From the NCBI GenBank assembly GCA_030407085.1, contig CM059583.1, forward strand, positions 85,850,001 through 85,914,000: a DNA stretch of 64,000 bases, in the 5' to 3' direction. Numbering within the stretch: position 1 is the stretch's first letter; each line of letters starts with the position of its first letter. The notes beneath the pieces were generated by a model. It had not been told where the DNA came from. It saw only the letters and a program-made list of their open reading frames with translations, and searched no databases. Shown one piece after another: positions 1-11,015 of the stretch. Both the position numbers and the translations under genes were made by a program. This DNA is from Trichopria drosophilae (lineage: Eukaryota; Arthropoda; Insecta; Hymenoptera; Diapriidae).

Positions 1-589
1 TTACCTCGTTTAACGTAGGCTCCACTTTTACCACGTTTAGCGTGGTAAATTTCATCAGGATTTTTTTACAGTGTATCTCCTAAATGTCTTGTAGGTTAGG
101 CACTTAATGACGGTGACTTCGGCCAGCGATACTTGCTTTTCAGCAAAGATCGACAGCTTGAACTGACGAGCTAAAACTGACTGGGTATCAAAGCATCTTC
201 CGCTCAAGTTGGCCTGCTTGACAGTGTTAAGCAGAGGTAGCCGCAACGCTCGTCAATTGTTACTTAAAATGTCTTTCCGTGTAGCGAAAAAATGCTACAC
301 CTGCGAAGGCTGCCATTTAACTTTAATACATTTTTCCATCCTCCGTAAACGGTTTTTCCTGGTGGCGACCTGTTTGGCTTCGGAAGACCAAATGCATCAT
401 ATCTCTCGGTGTATAAAGTTCAACTCTCGTAAAACGTCATTTGTTTAATGATTTCGCGCGCTCAAACATATAATTTTCCTCTCGCTCCGCTCCCCTCTCG
501 AGGGCCATATACTTAAAGCTCAAACGCTGAACTGCCGAAGCAACCTACACGCAAAGAAATTTTAAGTCAATGCGACAGCATTTTAGGAA
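1..589. other. Repeat-related DNA, no gene seen
   Basis: No credible coding sequence. From about 430 to 589 the sequence is a reverse-complement relative of 55.70-55.84 kb: both contain a purine-rich gaggggagcggagcgagagg block next to a gcgcgcgaaa motif. It is therefore a dispersed repeat continuing into the inverted repeat that starts near 590. Upstream of 430 I recognise nothing. Confidence 0.45.
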
Positions 590-1132
590 GTAGTAGTTAC
601 AGTACAGATTCTGACGAATTTGAAATGACGGTTACAATTCGAATTCGTTAAAAAGAAAATTTTTATAAACAGATTCAATTTGAGTGCACCTTTAAGAATA
701 TTTATTCATAATTTCTAGACGATATTGTTATTAATAATTATTTGTAATGATCTATAAACGTTGTTGAAACGGAAAAACTGGGTACTTTTTCATTTTAAAG
801 CTTCCTTATTGAAAACCGTGCAAGATACACTAAAAATGCACTCAACCTTTTTTTATAGAGCACAAAATTTCCAAAAAAAAAATCAGCAAAAGCCATAGTC
901 TAAAATTAATAGATTATCCATGAATAATACTGGAATTTTGTCTTACAAGTTAATTATGAATATTTTAGAGTTTTTGTAAAGTATGAGGCATATTCCATTG
1001 TTGCTCGTGGTTAAGCTATTAACTTTAGTCTAGGGCCCTCGCTGACTTTTTTTGTAGGAATTTTTGTGCTCTACAAAAAAGTTTCAGTGCATTTTTCGTG
1101 TATCTTGCACTGTTTTCGATACGGAAGCTTTG
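590..1132. repeat. Inverted repeat: left arm, loop, start of right arm
   Basis: The stretch 750-870 reads in reverse complement at 1058-1132; both hold a gtgctct, gtgcattttt, gtgtatcttgca, gaagctt series. The loop is about 190 bp (870-1058). The right arm is broken at about 1127 by the LTR retrotransposon and resumes at 10715-10965, which pairs with 590-800. This is foldback-like structure with no coding content. Confidence 0.7.
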
Positions 1133-1335
1133 AAATAAAACGCGTGATTTGATAGGCCAAAACCTAAAAATCAACTTTATTCCGATCCTGCGGTGACGAT
1201 CCGATCGCGACGCGGACTTCCTAACCCGACGACGTCCCTAAACGTTCTGAAAAAACCCGATCGTCAATTTTTTACATCTTAGTCCCACTTTTCAAATTCT
1301 CGAACGTTTAAATAGACTACAACGTCATATTATAT

Positions 1336-4300
1336 GAGGCGTCTCACAACAGAAATGGCTAAGTCACAATAAATACGTTTTGAAAAAAAAACACAAAAAC
1401 CTGTATGTCTTTAATGTATCTAAATTGATTGTTAATGCATTCCCAAAAATAAAAATCGATTTTTTATAGAGAAAAGTCATTTTTTAATATGGACTTAGCC
1501 AATTTTGGTGTGACTTTTGGACTTGGCTATTTTTGAAAAAAAAATTTAAGGACTTAACTCATTTTGATCTGAAATTATGACTTAGCTATTTTTGTTTCAA
1601 AAATTTTAATGGACTTAGCGATTTTAGATTTGCAATTTATAAAGTTGTAAAATAATGTAATAACAATGCATGTATTTTCATGATTACTATTAAGGGGAAA
1701 AAATTTTAAAGAAATATCTTTTAGTTTTTATCAAAAAATGGTTACCTTTTTTTTTTATCAACATAGTTTTTTAATAATTCATTAAATAAATTTTATTTTT
1801 AAGTGCCGTATATACACAAGAAAATTAATCAAATAATTGGTTAACATATAACAATATAACAATTTTATAAAATTTCAACAAAACAACCGTTTATTCACTT
1901 TCATCTTCATTTGTATCGTCTACTTCATTTATATCAGAATTATTAGATGTGAACAATGACAAATACCAACTTAAATTTTCAAGTGATTTCCAATTTTTAC
2001 CAAAATGTTTGATTAAAAGGGTTTGAATGTCCTGCAACTTCAACTGTTTCACTGCTCGTCCACTGCCAACCAATTCGGGATTTACGGTGATAAATTATAT
2101 CCACGTTTCAATATCGATTGAGATCGACCTCCGGATTCCGAATACGATTGATAAGCTTGTACCATAACCGATTTACTTTTTTTCACTCTACTGATCACCA
2201 GTTTTTTTATTTTTGAAATTTGAAAATGCAAAGATGAGGTAGATTTAAGCACTCGTTGTGCTTCATTTTTCCAATCATATACATTCCAGTCTTGTTCTCC
2301 ACGTAATATACTGCATCCAGAATTTTCTATTTCACGTGCGTACTCGTCAGGAGTAAGAATAGTTTCTATTTTTTTAAGTCGCTTCTCAATGTTTCCAAAA
2401 ACTCTGTCAGCAGGCATAAAAGAATGACCAGTTACTGGAAATACAAGTTCCACAGTTTTAATATGAGCAGGTGCCTCGAAGAGCCATTTACTGGTCATGA
2501 GCAATTCAGTAGAATTTTTATTTTGACCAGCACATCCGTCTGCAATCAATCGCACAGTTTTAATCTCAGAATCAGACCAATCATAAGAACTCAATCTATT
2601 ATAGACCGCTGACGCTATTTCGTTCGATCCTTTACCATATTCGTTTTCCATCCATAGATAAGAATGTACAGTCTCGTTTGTTAATTGTTCATTAGAAGAA
2701 CCTTGTACAATAGAAAAATTATACATATATAGCTGACGCTTATAATACACGATTTGATCTGGTATTTTTGTAAGAGGCAAGTTTTTTTGACAGTCATAAC
2801 TAAAAATAATCAAATCGTCTGGAGACTCTCGTAAGTGATCAAAAAAACATTTAGCTTCGGCGATGTGAATTTTCTTTTTTTCAACCAATTTTCGTTTTCT
2901 CTCATTGCCGAGACTTCTTTTTATTTTTTCGTCAAATGATAAGCATACAGAACAAACGTCTTGACGAGGGGAACCAAAGCCAATGTTAAAATTTAAATTA
3001 AATATATTTCTGAAGAAAGTTTGCTTAACTTGAAGGTCGCTCTTTGCGTTGCGATTGTACATTTTCCACAACCTATTTATGTTCAATTCACTAGATAAAG
3101 AAACACGCATCGAGCTTTTACTTCTAGCATAATGACTTTTATTTCCTCGTAAAGATTTGATAAATTCTTTTACACTTTGTCTTTTATGTCGGTACAAAAA
3201 TTCTTTGCGATTACCTCCGCGCTTATCTAGCTTTTGTTGACCCGTTATTAAAAAATTTTTCATGATATTTTGTATTCGACCTTTTTTAACGTCCAATATA
3301 TGGCAAAAACACTTTTGACACACCTGTACACACTTTTTATTTTGTTTCACGAAATAGCTGATTGTCATACCTTTGACATTTCTTTCATTTGTACGTGAAC
3401 GGTGACGATCAGGTGTTCGAACAGCAGTATTTCAAAATGTAAGCATCTTGATCTTTTTTATTTGGTCTTTGATAAAATCCCGAATGAAATTTTCTTATAT
3501 CTGACAGAGTCAATTTTTCACATTTATAAGTAGATGCTTTTGTCGAATGTTTGCAGGTTGGTAGTGTGGGGAGACAAGTAGCACTGTACCTGTGAACACC
3601 GATATTGAATTTTAATTGTTAATATTTTTTCTCATTTAATATGTTTTTAGATTATTTTTATATGCACGAAAAAAAGTTGATCCAACTATTCAATGAGTCA
3701 TCGATTTAACTATAGTTGGGATAGCCATGTTTCTAGTCGTTTCAACTATCATTTTTTCCCGTGTATAATTAAATATGGAATTACCTTTCTCTTTTCTTCC
3801 TTTCTTGTAGCCAATTAGAACGTTTACCAATTTTTTTTCGACCAGATGCCGAATTTACTTCTTGTACTAATTCACTTTCCATTTTGATTTTATTTCAATC
3901 GAACATCCGAGTAGGTGAAAAGTAAACGAACGACTGAGGGCCTTGCAATGTTAAAAATTCACAAAGAATGTAGACGACGAAAGTAAAGTTTGTATCGGTT
4001 TGTATTCTCGGAAGTTCGCACATCCATTGTCAATAAACATAATACGTATATATCGAAGTAAATTAAATTTATAAAATATATAAATGTAGTAAATTAAATT
4101 TATAAATTTTATACGTACAATATATTATACGCGTTTATTGTATACACGTATATAGATAATAATATAGTATATTATTATGTACGTGTATACATATTATTGC
4201 GTACGTACGAGTATGTATTTGTGTATGTATATTTTATTGTACATGTATATTTTATTCTTAAAAGTAACATTGGACTTAGCCATTTTTAATAAACACGTTC

Positions 4301-4483
4301 AATGGACTTAGCGGTTTTTTTATTTGCATCAGTTTTCTAACATGCGAGAAACAAACGAAAAAGCACATTTTTTGTCCATTTTATAATGAAGTATAACAAA
4401 AAATAGACTAAAAAATATGAATATCTGAATAACTCAATTTTCGAAAAAAAATGGACTTAGCCATTTCTGTTGCGATGTAACAC
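1336..4483. mobile_element. Sola-like DNA transposon, 3148 bp, 4-bp target duplication
   Basis: The ends are inverted: left GAGGCGTCTCACAACAG followed by AAATGGCTAAGTC, right the same core in reverse complement before GTAACAC. The element is flanked by ATAT at 1332-1335 and 4484-4487. The other LTR copy at 10500-10516 has the uninterrupted target with one ATAT, proving the boundaries and a 4-bp duplication. Inside is one gene on the minus strand, with an RNase H-like transposase relative. Four-bp duplications are known for the Sola superfamily; that assignment is inference. A GGACTTAGCCATTTTT-like motif recurs near both ends, probably as transposase-binding sites. Confidence 0.85.
1891..3882 (-). 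pseudogene. Transposase-like protein (DUF7869-type), two exons, two frameshifts
   Basis: Exon 1 (3882 down to 3785) starts MESELVQEVNSASGRKK and ends AG|gtaa. A 195-bp intron ends ttcacag at 3590. Exon 2 continues in phase with a Cys/His-rich stretch (CLPTLPTCKHS..YKCEKL) like the N-terminus of this family. A frameshift near 3412 leads into a 428-codon frame containing FSYDCQKN, LIADGCAGQNKN and GHSFMPADRVFG, conserved acidic positions that fit an RNase H-like catalytic core. A second frameshift near 2075-2085 leads to the C-terminal segment ending DTNEDESE at 1891. Splice sites are intact but the reading frame is not, so this copy is probably inactive unless the sequence has errors. It is the only gene of the surrounding transposon. 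The family name rests on memory of related insect proteins. Confidence 0.8.
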
Positions 4484-4692
4484 ATATATCGATTATACTA
4501 TTCGAAATACAAATACTTTTATCGAGATCGTCACCATTTCGAAGGGCCTTTTACATAATTTACCTAACAGGCCTGCTTCATTTTGAGAGGTACCCCCATT
4601 CGGGTGTGCAATGGCGTAGGGGAAACCACCTCTGTGGGAAAAATCCTACGCCGGGTACCGCAGTTGATAAAACATCGATTCCGTCCGTAACA

Positions 4693-4705
4693 CTCTCCCC
4701 CCTTT
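4693..4705 (-). other. Polypurine tract of the LTR retrotransposon
   Basis: On the minus strand AAAGGGGGGAGAG directly precedes the TGTTACGG start of the 3' LTR. This is the expected place and composition of the plus-strand primer for reverse transcription. Confidence 0.85.
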
Positions 4706-7700
4706 ACGAAGTCCACGGACTCGTACATTTCGCTAGAATCGATGTTTTCATAACCTATTCAAATCATCATCGAAGTTTTCACACGTCACGCACTTTGCAT
4801 TAACATCTTTCAACTCGCATGGTACTATCAGATAGTACCATCATCATAACTTAGCAACCAAGTACAATATCTTGCTCATTCATTTCCAATTCTCTAATAT
4901 TATTCCATTCGATTCCATCAATACAGCTTCCAATTAGCTTTCCATAAACTAAAACTCACCACAACATCATGTGACATTTCACATCACCGTTCTGTCGTGA
5001 TCATCAGTATTTGTGCCCAAAGTCAGTAAAAAAGACAAAGCAGGTAGATCCACTAACTACTACAATATTACTTAAATAATATCAAAAACAAAGGTAAACT
5101 TATCGATCATAAAGCAAAGTCAAAAGAAGGCATATACCATGCCAAAGAATGTTCGCTATCAATGTAAGAGGCTTACAGATGTCTGTAATACTACTCAACT
5201 ACTATTCAAGGTCGTCAAAATACTACTCATATTCTATCAAACTACACTACGTTAAACAAGTCGGGATTTTCATAGTAGTGTTGTAAGTCATTCAAATCAG
5301 TCTTATAACGAAGATGTACAGTCTCACAAGACATCGTACTGCATACCGTATTACTGCTCCCCCTGCTAAGGGAGCATCATCGACGAAATTCGCACACAGC
5401 AACCACACATCTTCGCAATCAGTACGGACACATTGCGCCATGACCATGTAAAAATCACCACATCTTAAGCATTCAACTATAAGAATTATTTATTTACAAG
5501 TTGCATAATAATTCTGATGACTACATGGATTTTCGACGAAATCATTCCATGTCGCACATGGTGTTTATAAATATCACAAAACGAAAGTTAAGGCAGCTAG
5601 GAATGCAAACATTTCAATTGTCGTCTCCGTCGATTGATAAAACAATTGTCATCGAAATAAATTTTTTTTTTTGCATCTTTTAAAATAATTTCTACCGATA
5701 TAGCCGCCGTATGACCTTTTCTGAAATCTGGTGAAAATCTGACGAGTCACGTGATAAAATAAATTCACTTGAATAATATTTCAGATTACGGCTCTGTTCA
5801 AGTGTCCAGAAATAGCGACAACCTTTCACTTCAAGTTGTCGAAATAACGTAATTTTTCCTTTTGGCAAATAATTGTTGTAACAACACGGGACGAAATAAA
5901 AACTCCGGCGGTGTTCAAAAAACAGGAAATTTATTTCTCCAAACCCATTTACGACGCGATTGGCGACGATACGAACCTTTTCAACGGACGCGAAAATTCA
6001 CTCTCGGCTCGCGAGATTCTGCCTAAACAAAAAACGCTCCATTGCGAATGATAGGAATTCGCTTTATCGACGGGTATTTGAATTTTGGTTTACATAGAAG
6101 GTCCCACCTTACGAACCTCCAAATTTCTTGTTCACTCAAAGGCCAGCACTGACCAAAATTCGAAGCGCGACTTCGAATCCACGTGCTCGAAACCAAAGAG
6201 CTACTGTCCATTTAGAAGTGAGACAATGGCCACATAACAGAATTTCAAAAACATGAAACTGAAACTAACCACATACTCGCAGCCACATATTAGGAATATT
6301 AGTAAAAATTGTTATTTATTTCATTGCAACTATTTAATTATTGTTACTTATGAATGAATTGACGTTTCAGAGTTGCTGGTTTTTCGAAAAATTAGTATTT
6401 TTAATTGCGAACCATTCTTTTTTCGAATTTGCGTCCAGTTTCAATTTCATACATAAAGCTTTATTCCACACCTCATAATAAACATGCATTATATTTATCC
6501 TTTATATTTCACGAATCGCCTTTAAACTATTTTAAAAACAGTTTACACAGCGTAATAATTCATATCGTCGTCAGTTTAGGACCTTTACAAATGTACCCAG
6601 TACCTTTACTTATGTTTATGACAATTATTGTCCGTAACAATTGTTGTTCCTGACTGCCTCAACTTATCCGATTACGTTTGTGTATCGTTTTCGACGTCTA
6701 CCAAATTACATTTCTTAAAACACATCATGTCGTAGATCTGCAAGCTTTGTTTATATTATATTGCCATAGTAACATTATGACATTTCAGAAAACAAGAAAA
6801 ACATATATAGACATTTGAAATGCATTCCTTTAAAAAGTCGTCATAAGCGAATCATTTCGCATAATACAACCGTCTCGTAAAGTAGGTAGGCGATTTGCTC
6901 GTGACCATCGACTCTTGCGATCGTCTCGAGGAGTTTTCATGAAAATTCCGTAAAAAAACAGAAATTAATAATTCGAATATTAATAATTCAAAGGCTCATG
7001 TTTTCAAATACGAGTCCAAATTATGTAAGGAAATTTTAATTAATTCAATTTCGATTCATCATGTCATCATCATCACCCAAATAATGGGACATATCAATCA
7101 AAGGCAAGGGCAACTATAAAGACGACAAACATGAAAAATCATTATATGTATTATGATTTATATTAGTTATTACCATTCAAATTGTCATTCGCGCACAAAT
7201 TTGACTTGAAATCGATACCAAACCTTTCATGAAAACGTCGAACTTCTGTTTTATTTGCAATTAGAATCATATTCATATTACACACCCATCGTGCTACTTT
7301 GTTTCCATATTTACAAACAAATCAAATTTCTTCAATCTACATGATAAAGTCAATAATCAATCGCCGTCAAAAACTATTATTTTCTATCAAACTTCTGTTC
7401 GAGAAAATGCGGAGTTCTTTCGATTATCTTTCAAAGTACTGTTTTTGTGCAAAACGGGAGGAAAATTAAAAGACATGATTCGGTCGTTGAATACAAGTAT
7501 CCTTTTTTCATTAGGACCCTAAGGACATAGGCAACAATTTCCACAGTACATAAATCGGACCGACATACCACTGTCAGAGCTCACGATCAATTTTCTACTG
7601 CCAGCCTCGAGGAGATTTCCAGGGGACCCAACTAAAACAAGAGACAAACGTTCCCCGGCCAAAGCCAAAAGGCGGCGCTTTCAAGCGCTCATATCGAAAC

Positions 7701-10259
7701 ACAAATCGATAAAATTCAAAAGATTAATTATTTTCGAATTTGCACCAAAGACTACAGGAATCGAATTCCAATTCGATTCGTCCACGCTCAGATTCTCAAG
7801 ACTTCTCATTCGCCAAAGGCCTGTATAAGACACTTAGTCATACACATGTTCCTGCCAGGTTACTATCCATCAGGAGATTGAGCATCATGTGGACCAAATT
7901 ATGTCACGCTTCGAACCTCCGGACTTCTTGTTCACCAGGAGGCCAGCGAGGGCAAAATTGGAGTCTGCCTCCAATCCCCGAACTCGTAACCACACAGGTT
8001 ACTCTCCATCCAGAAGCGAGCCACATGTGACATCAAAGTTCGAGATCTAAAACAATATCTGCTCTCAAAATATTTTGTATTACAAACTGAGTCAATATAG
8101 AATTTCGCCGTTTACGAAACAGTCAGCTGTCCCGCTCCGAAAACAGAAAATCGACCTTCAGTAATGGCTCCATTTGCATTACAAATATCGCGAGAGGTAC
8201 AAACAGAGATATCCAAAGGTGATATCTGGCAAATTCGAAAAGGAGGCTCAAAATCAAACCAAATTCTCAACTATTATGTCTCGTCAAGGCTTGCAATCTA
8301 AAAATCGGTACTAACAATAGTGCGTAACTTTCAGGATCTTTACAAATATATATGTAACAGGTCGTCGGCGACCGCCGATTTTCAACAGGGGTACCCCCAT
8401 TCGGGTTTTCAATTGCACGGGAAAAATCTCACTCATGTGGAGGAAAAACCTGTACCGGGTACCGCAGATTTCAAACATCGATTATGTTCGCAACAGTTTT
8501 GTTTCAACATTTATTATGGCGCGATGTTCTTACGGACATCTAGTGAAAGACGATGTTCGTCAGAACACCTGTCAAAAGCGCTGACTGGTACTTGACAGTC
8601 AATAAACTCGAAAGGATCGATATTTCGGCTTAAATTGCCGAATTGCAACGTTGAATAAAAACTTTGCCAAACGTATTGTAGAGTGATTTGTACGTAATCG
8701 GATGCCTAACATTTCGTCATCGAACTTCGTACAATTCACACTTTTAATGATTAAATTTACAATTATTGACTTAATGATTTTTCGTTCTATTTCCCTGCAT
8801 ATATGCCCGTATTTATGTTCGATTCTCAATATAATCGAATTTAGAATTTAAAATTTATCCTCATTCTAAAATTTGTTCGAATTCTTATTCGTTATTAATA
8901 TAGATTATTTAATTCAACCTGTGATTTGAATAAATTAATCATCGTGAATATTGGCGAATTCAAACAAAGCTTGTAGAACTAATTACATTTCAATTACCTT
9001 ATTTGGATACATCACAGTTAGTACGCTACTAATTATCGTACATTCTTAAAGGTAAAATTTTAGTAATAGATATTCGCGTTGTGAGGGTTCCAAAGTAAAT
9101 AAACCATTTAAGATATAAATTTCAATGATTTCTTCCTTACCGACGAACTATAGGGAAGTCGATAATTTCGCGTTAATGTCTGAATATGAGTACTGTACAT
9201 ATAAGATTTAAATTAAACGGAGACCACTTATAATGGTAACGAATTTTTTCGAAAATCTGGAACATTTGGTGTTTATGCCGAATCACTTTTATCGTGCCGC
9301 ACATATTATCAAATTCAAATAAACACATTGATAAAACTTTATTCTTATATTAGACATAAACAGGTATCAACATCATACTGATATCTCGGCAATAGGAAAA
9401 TTAATGGTATCGAACGAAAGAGTAATTTTTTCTTTTATTTATTTTGAACTTCCAAATGAAGTAAATTATTTCCGAATTATTTTCAAAAAAGGCATTAATA
9501 AAATTAGCGGTATCTATTTAACTTTAAAACCCTCCAACATTAAAAGGCGAATCAGACAGGGTAAGATACATGTACGTGCAGACGAAGCGCGTTTCAACTT
9601 TTAACTGTTTCTTAACGAACTACCCGAACTCCAAAAGCAAACAGAGGATATTCGAACGTATTAGATGTAAAATAAATTAATAAAGGTGGAAAAAGTCGTC
9701 GACATAAAACAAACACTATTATTATTAAACAAATACGACCGTGAATTAACAAACTGTCAATGAAGCGTCACAATTATTTTCCACTCTCAAATCGAACGTC
9801 GCGGAGGACGACAAAACACGATCGCGCGTCAAAGCATAAAATGGAGTCGCAAAGCGAACGCGAAACCAAAAATGGACAAAATGCAAATTACTCCGTTACA
9901 GAACCCGAAAAAATGTACAGCTGGACATGCTTAAGTCCATTTTACCGATGTTGCGTTCTCATCGCATTCCGGTAACTGATCGCTGCAATCCACATGTAGC
10001 CACGGAGGTTGATGATGGTGTTGTCTTCTGGAGGCTTCCTGTCAAACGGTTCCCAAGTCTCACAGACGACGTACGCAGCAAATTCTTAGCGACGTCCACG
10101 ACGTCCAAGAAATCCCGCGACCGCTGTCACATCTCCGACCGCTCACGAAAAATGCTGCAACGTGGAGTCCAAACCCGGTGTGAAGTTCCACACATATACA
10201 CGACACAATGTTCGGCCGCGAGCTCGCGAAAAAGGCACTTCCACCATACCCGGGATTGC
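4706..10259 (-). other. Non-coding interior of the LTR retrotransposon
   Basis: No long reading frame on either strand; the longest minus-strand frame here (8829 to 8599, 76 codons) has no recognisable motif. An imperfect direct duplication of about 135 bp occurs at 6098-6232 and 7888-8035, both with a cgaacctcc..cttcttgttcac core. The region is AT-rich, with more GC in the last 400 bp next to the primer-binding site. I see no fragments of retroviral-type enzymes. Confidence 0.6.
8337..8499 (-). repeat. Diverged fragment of the same LTR family
   Basis: Matches the TGTTACGG-end half of the LTRs (compare 10580-10714): both share GGTACCCCCATTCGGGT, a CGGGTACCGCAG block and ACATCGATT, ending near cgcaaca. 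It lies inside the retrotransposon interior in the same orientation, so it is either an older nested LTR or an internal duplication. Confidence 0.65.
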
Positions 10260-10277
10260 TCCCGGGTTTCGGCACCA
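10260..10277 (-). other. Primer-binding site
   Basis: On the minus strand TGGTGCCGAAACCCGGGA follows the 5' LTR end after 2 nt. It begins TGG, complementary to a tRNA CCA end, and its T-arm-like complement (CCCGGGTTTCGGCACCA) is tRNA-like. The exact tRNA is not assigned. Confidence 0.85.
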
Positions 10278-10279
10278 TT

Positions 10280-10714
10280 TGTTAACGAATGATGGAAGGG
10301 CTTTGAAATAAAACGCGTGATTTGATCGGTCACAAACTAAAAATCAACTTTATTCCGATCCTGCGGTGACGATCCGATCGCGACGTGGACTTCCTAACCC
10401 GACGACGTCCCTAAACGTTCTTAAAAAAACCCGATCGTCAATTTTTTACATCTTAGTTCCACTTTTCAATTTCTCGAACGTTTAAATAGACTACAACGTC
10501 ATATTATATATCGATTATACTATTCGAAATACAAATACTTTTATCGAGATCGTCACCATTTCGAAGGGCCTTTTACATAATTTACCTAACAGGCCTGCTT
10601 CATTTTGAGAGGTACCCCCATTCGGGTGTGCAATGGCGTAGGGAAAACCACTTATGTGGGAAAAAACCTACGCCGGGTACCGCAGTTGATAAAACATCGA
10701 TTCCGTCCGTAACA
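10280..10714 (-). repeat. 5' LTR, intact, preserves the transposon's empty site
   Basis: 435 bp; on the minus strand it starts TGTTACGGACGG and ends TCGTTAACA, so the terminal 5 bp are inverted. It matches the split 3' LTR with few differences. At 10506-10509 a single ATAT marks the site where the other copy carries a 3.1 kb insertion. Confidence 0.88.
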
Positions 10715-11015
10715 TTTAGAATGAAAAAAGTACCAAGTTTTTCCGTTTCAACAACGTTTATAGATCATTAAAATAACTATTAATAACTAAATAGTCGGAA
10801 AATTATGAATAACTATTCAAAAAGGTGTAATAAAAGTGTATCTACTTATAAAAATGTTCTTTTTAACGATTTCGAATGTTAACCACCATTTGAAATTCGT
10901 CAGAAATCGTGCGGTAGCTGTTACTTCCCTGAGCAGTGGCATTTACTTAAAATTTCTTTCCATGTACGCGAGAAAGGTGCGTATTAAAAACGGCTCCTTT
11001 CTGACGGCAGCGGCA
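10715..11015. repeat. Continuation of the right arm of the outer inverted repeat
   Basis: 10715-10965 pairs in reverse complement with 590-800, sharing tttttccgtttcaacaacg and tttatagatcatt. The last part (10960-11013) is instead a reverse-complement relative of 55.64-55.70 kb, with a cctttctgacggca block. Confidence 0.65.

Larger units (their letters stand above)
1127..4692 (-). repeat. 3' LTR, split by a Sola-like transposon
   Basis: LTR segments are 1127-1335 and 4488-4692, about 414 bp once the transposon and its duplicated ATAT are removed. They match 10300-10714 closely throughout. Compared with the 5' LTR, the terminal 20 bp (equivalent of 10280-10299, including the CGTTAACA end) are missing. 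The break falls where LTR (ggaagggctttgaaat) and flank (ggaagctttaaaat) resemble one another, suggesting a microhomology deletion. Confidence 0.82.
1127..10714 (-). mobile_element. Non-coding LTR retrotransposon, minus strand, with nested transposon
   Basis: Seen directly: two LTR copies about 415-435 bp long (3' LTR at 1127-4692, split by a transposon; 5' LTR at 10280-10714), an 18-nt primer-binding site just inside the 5' LTR, and a purine tract just inside the 3' LTR. All agree on minus-strand orientation. The LTR begins TGTTACGG and ends CGTTAACA. The 5.6 kb interior has no gag, protease, reverse transcriptase or integrase reading frame, so it resembles a large non-autonomous derivative mobilised in trans. 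Superfamily cannot be assigned. It lies within the right arm of an older inverted repeat: flanks at 1127 and 10715 join into one sequence whose mirror is at 740-870. A clean target duplication is not visible because the outer end of the 3' LTR is truncated. Confidence 0.82.
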
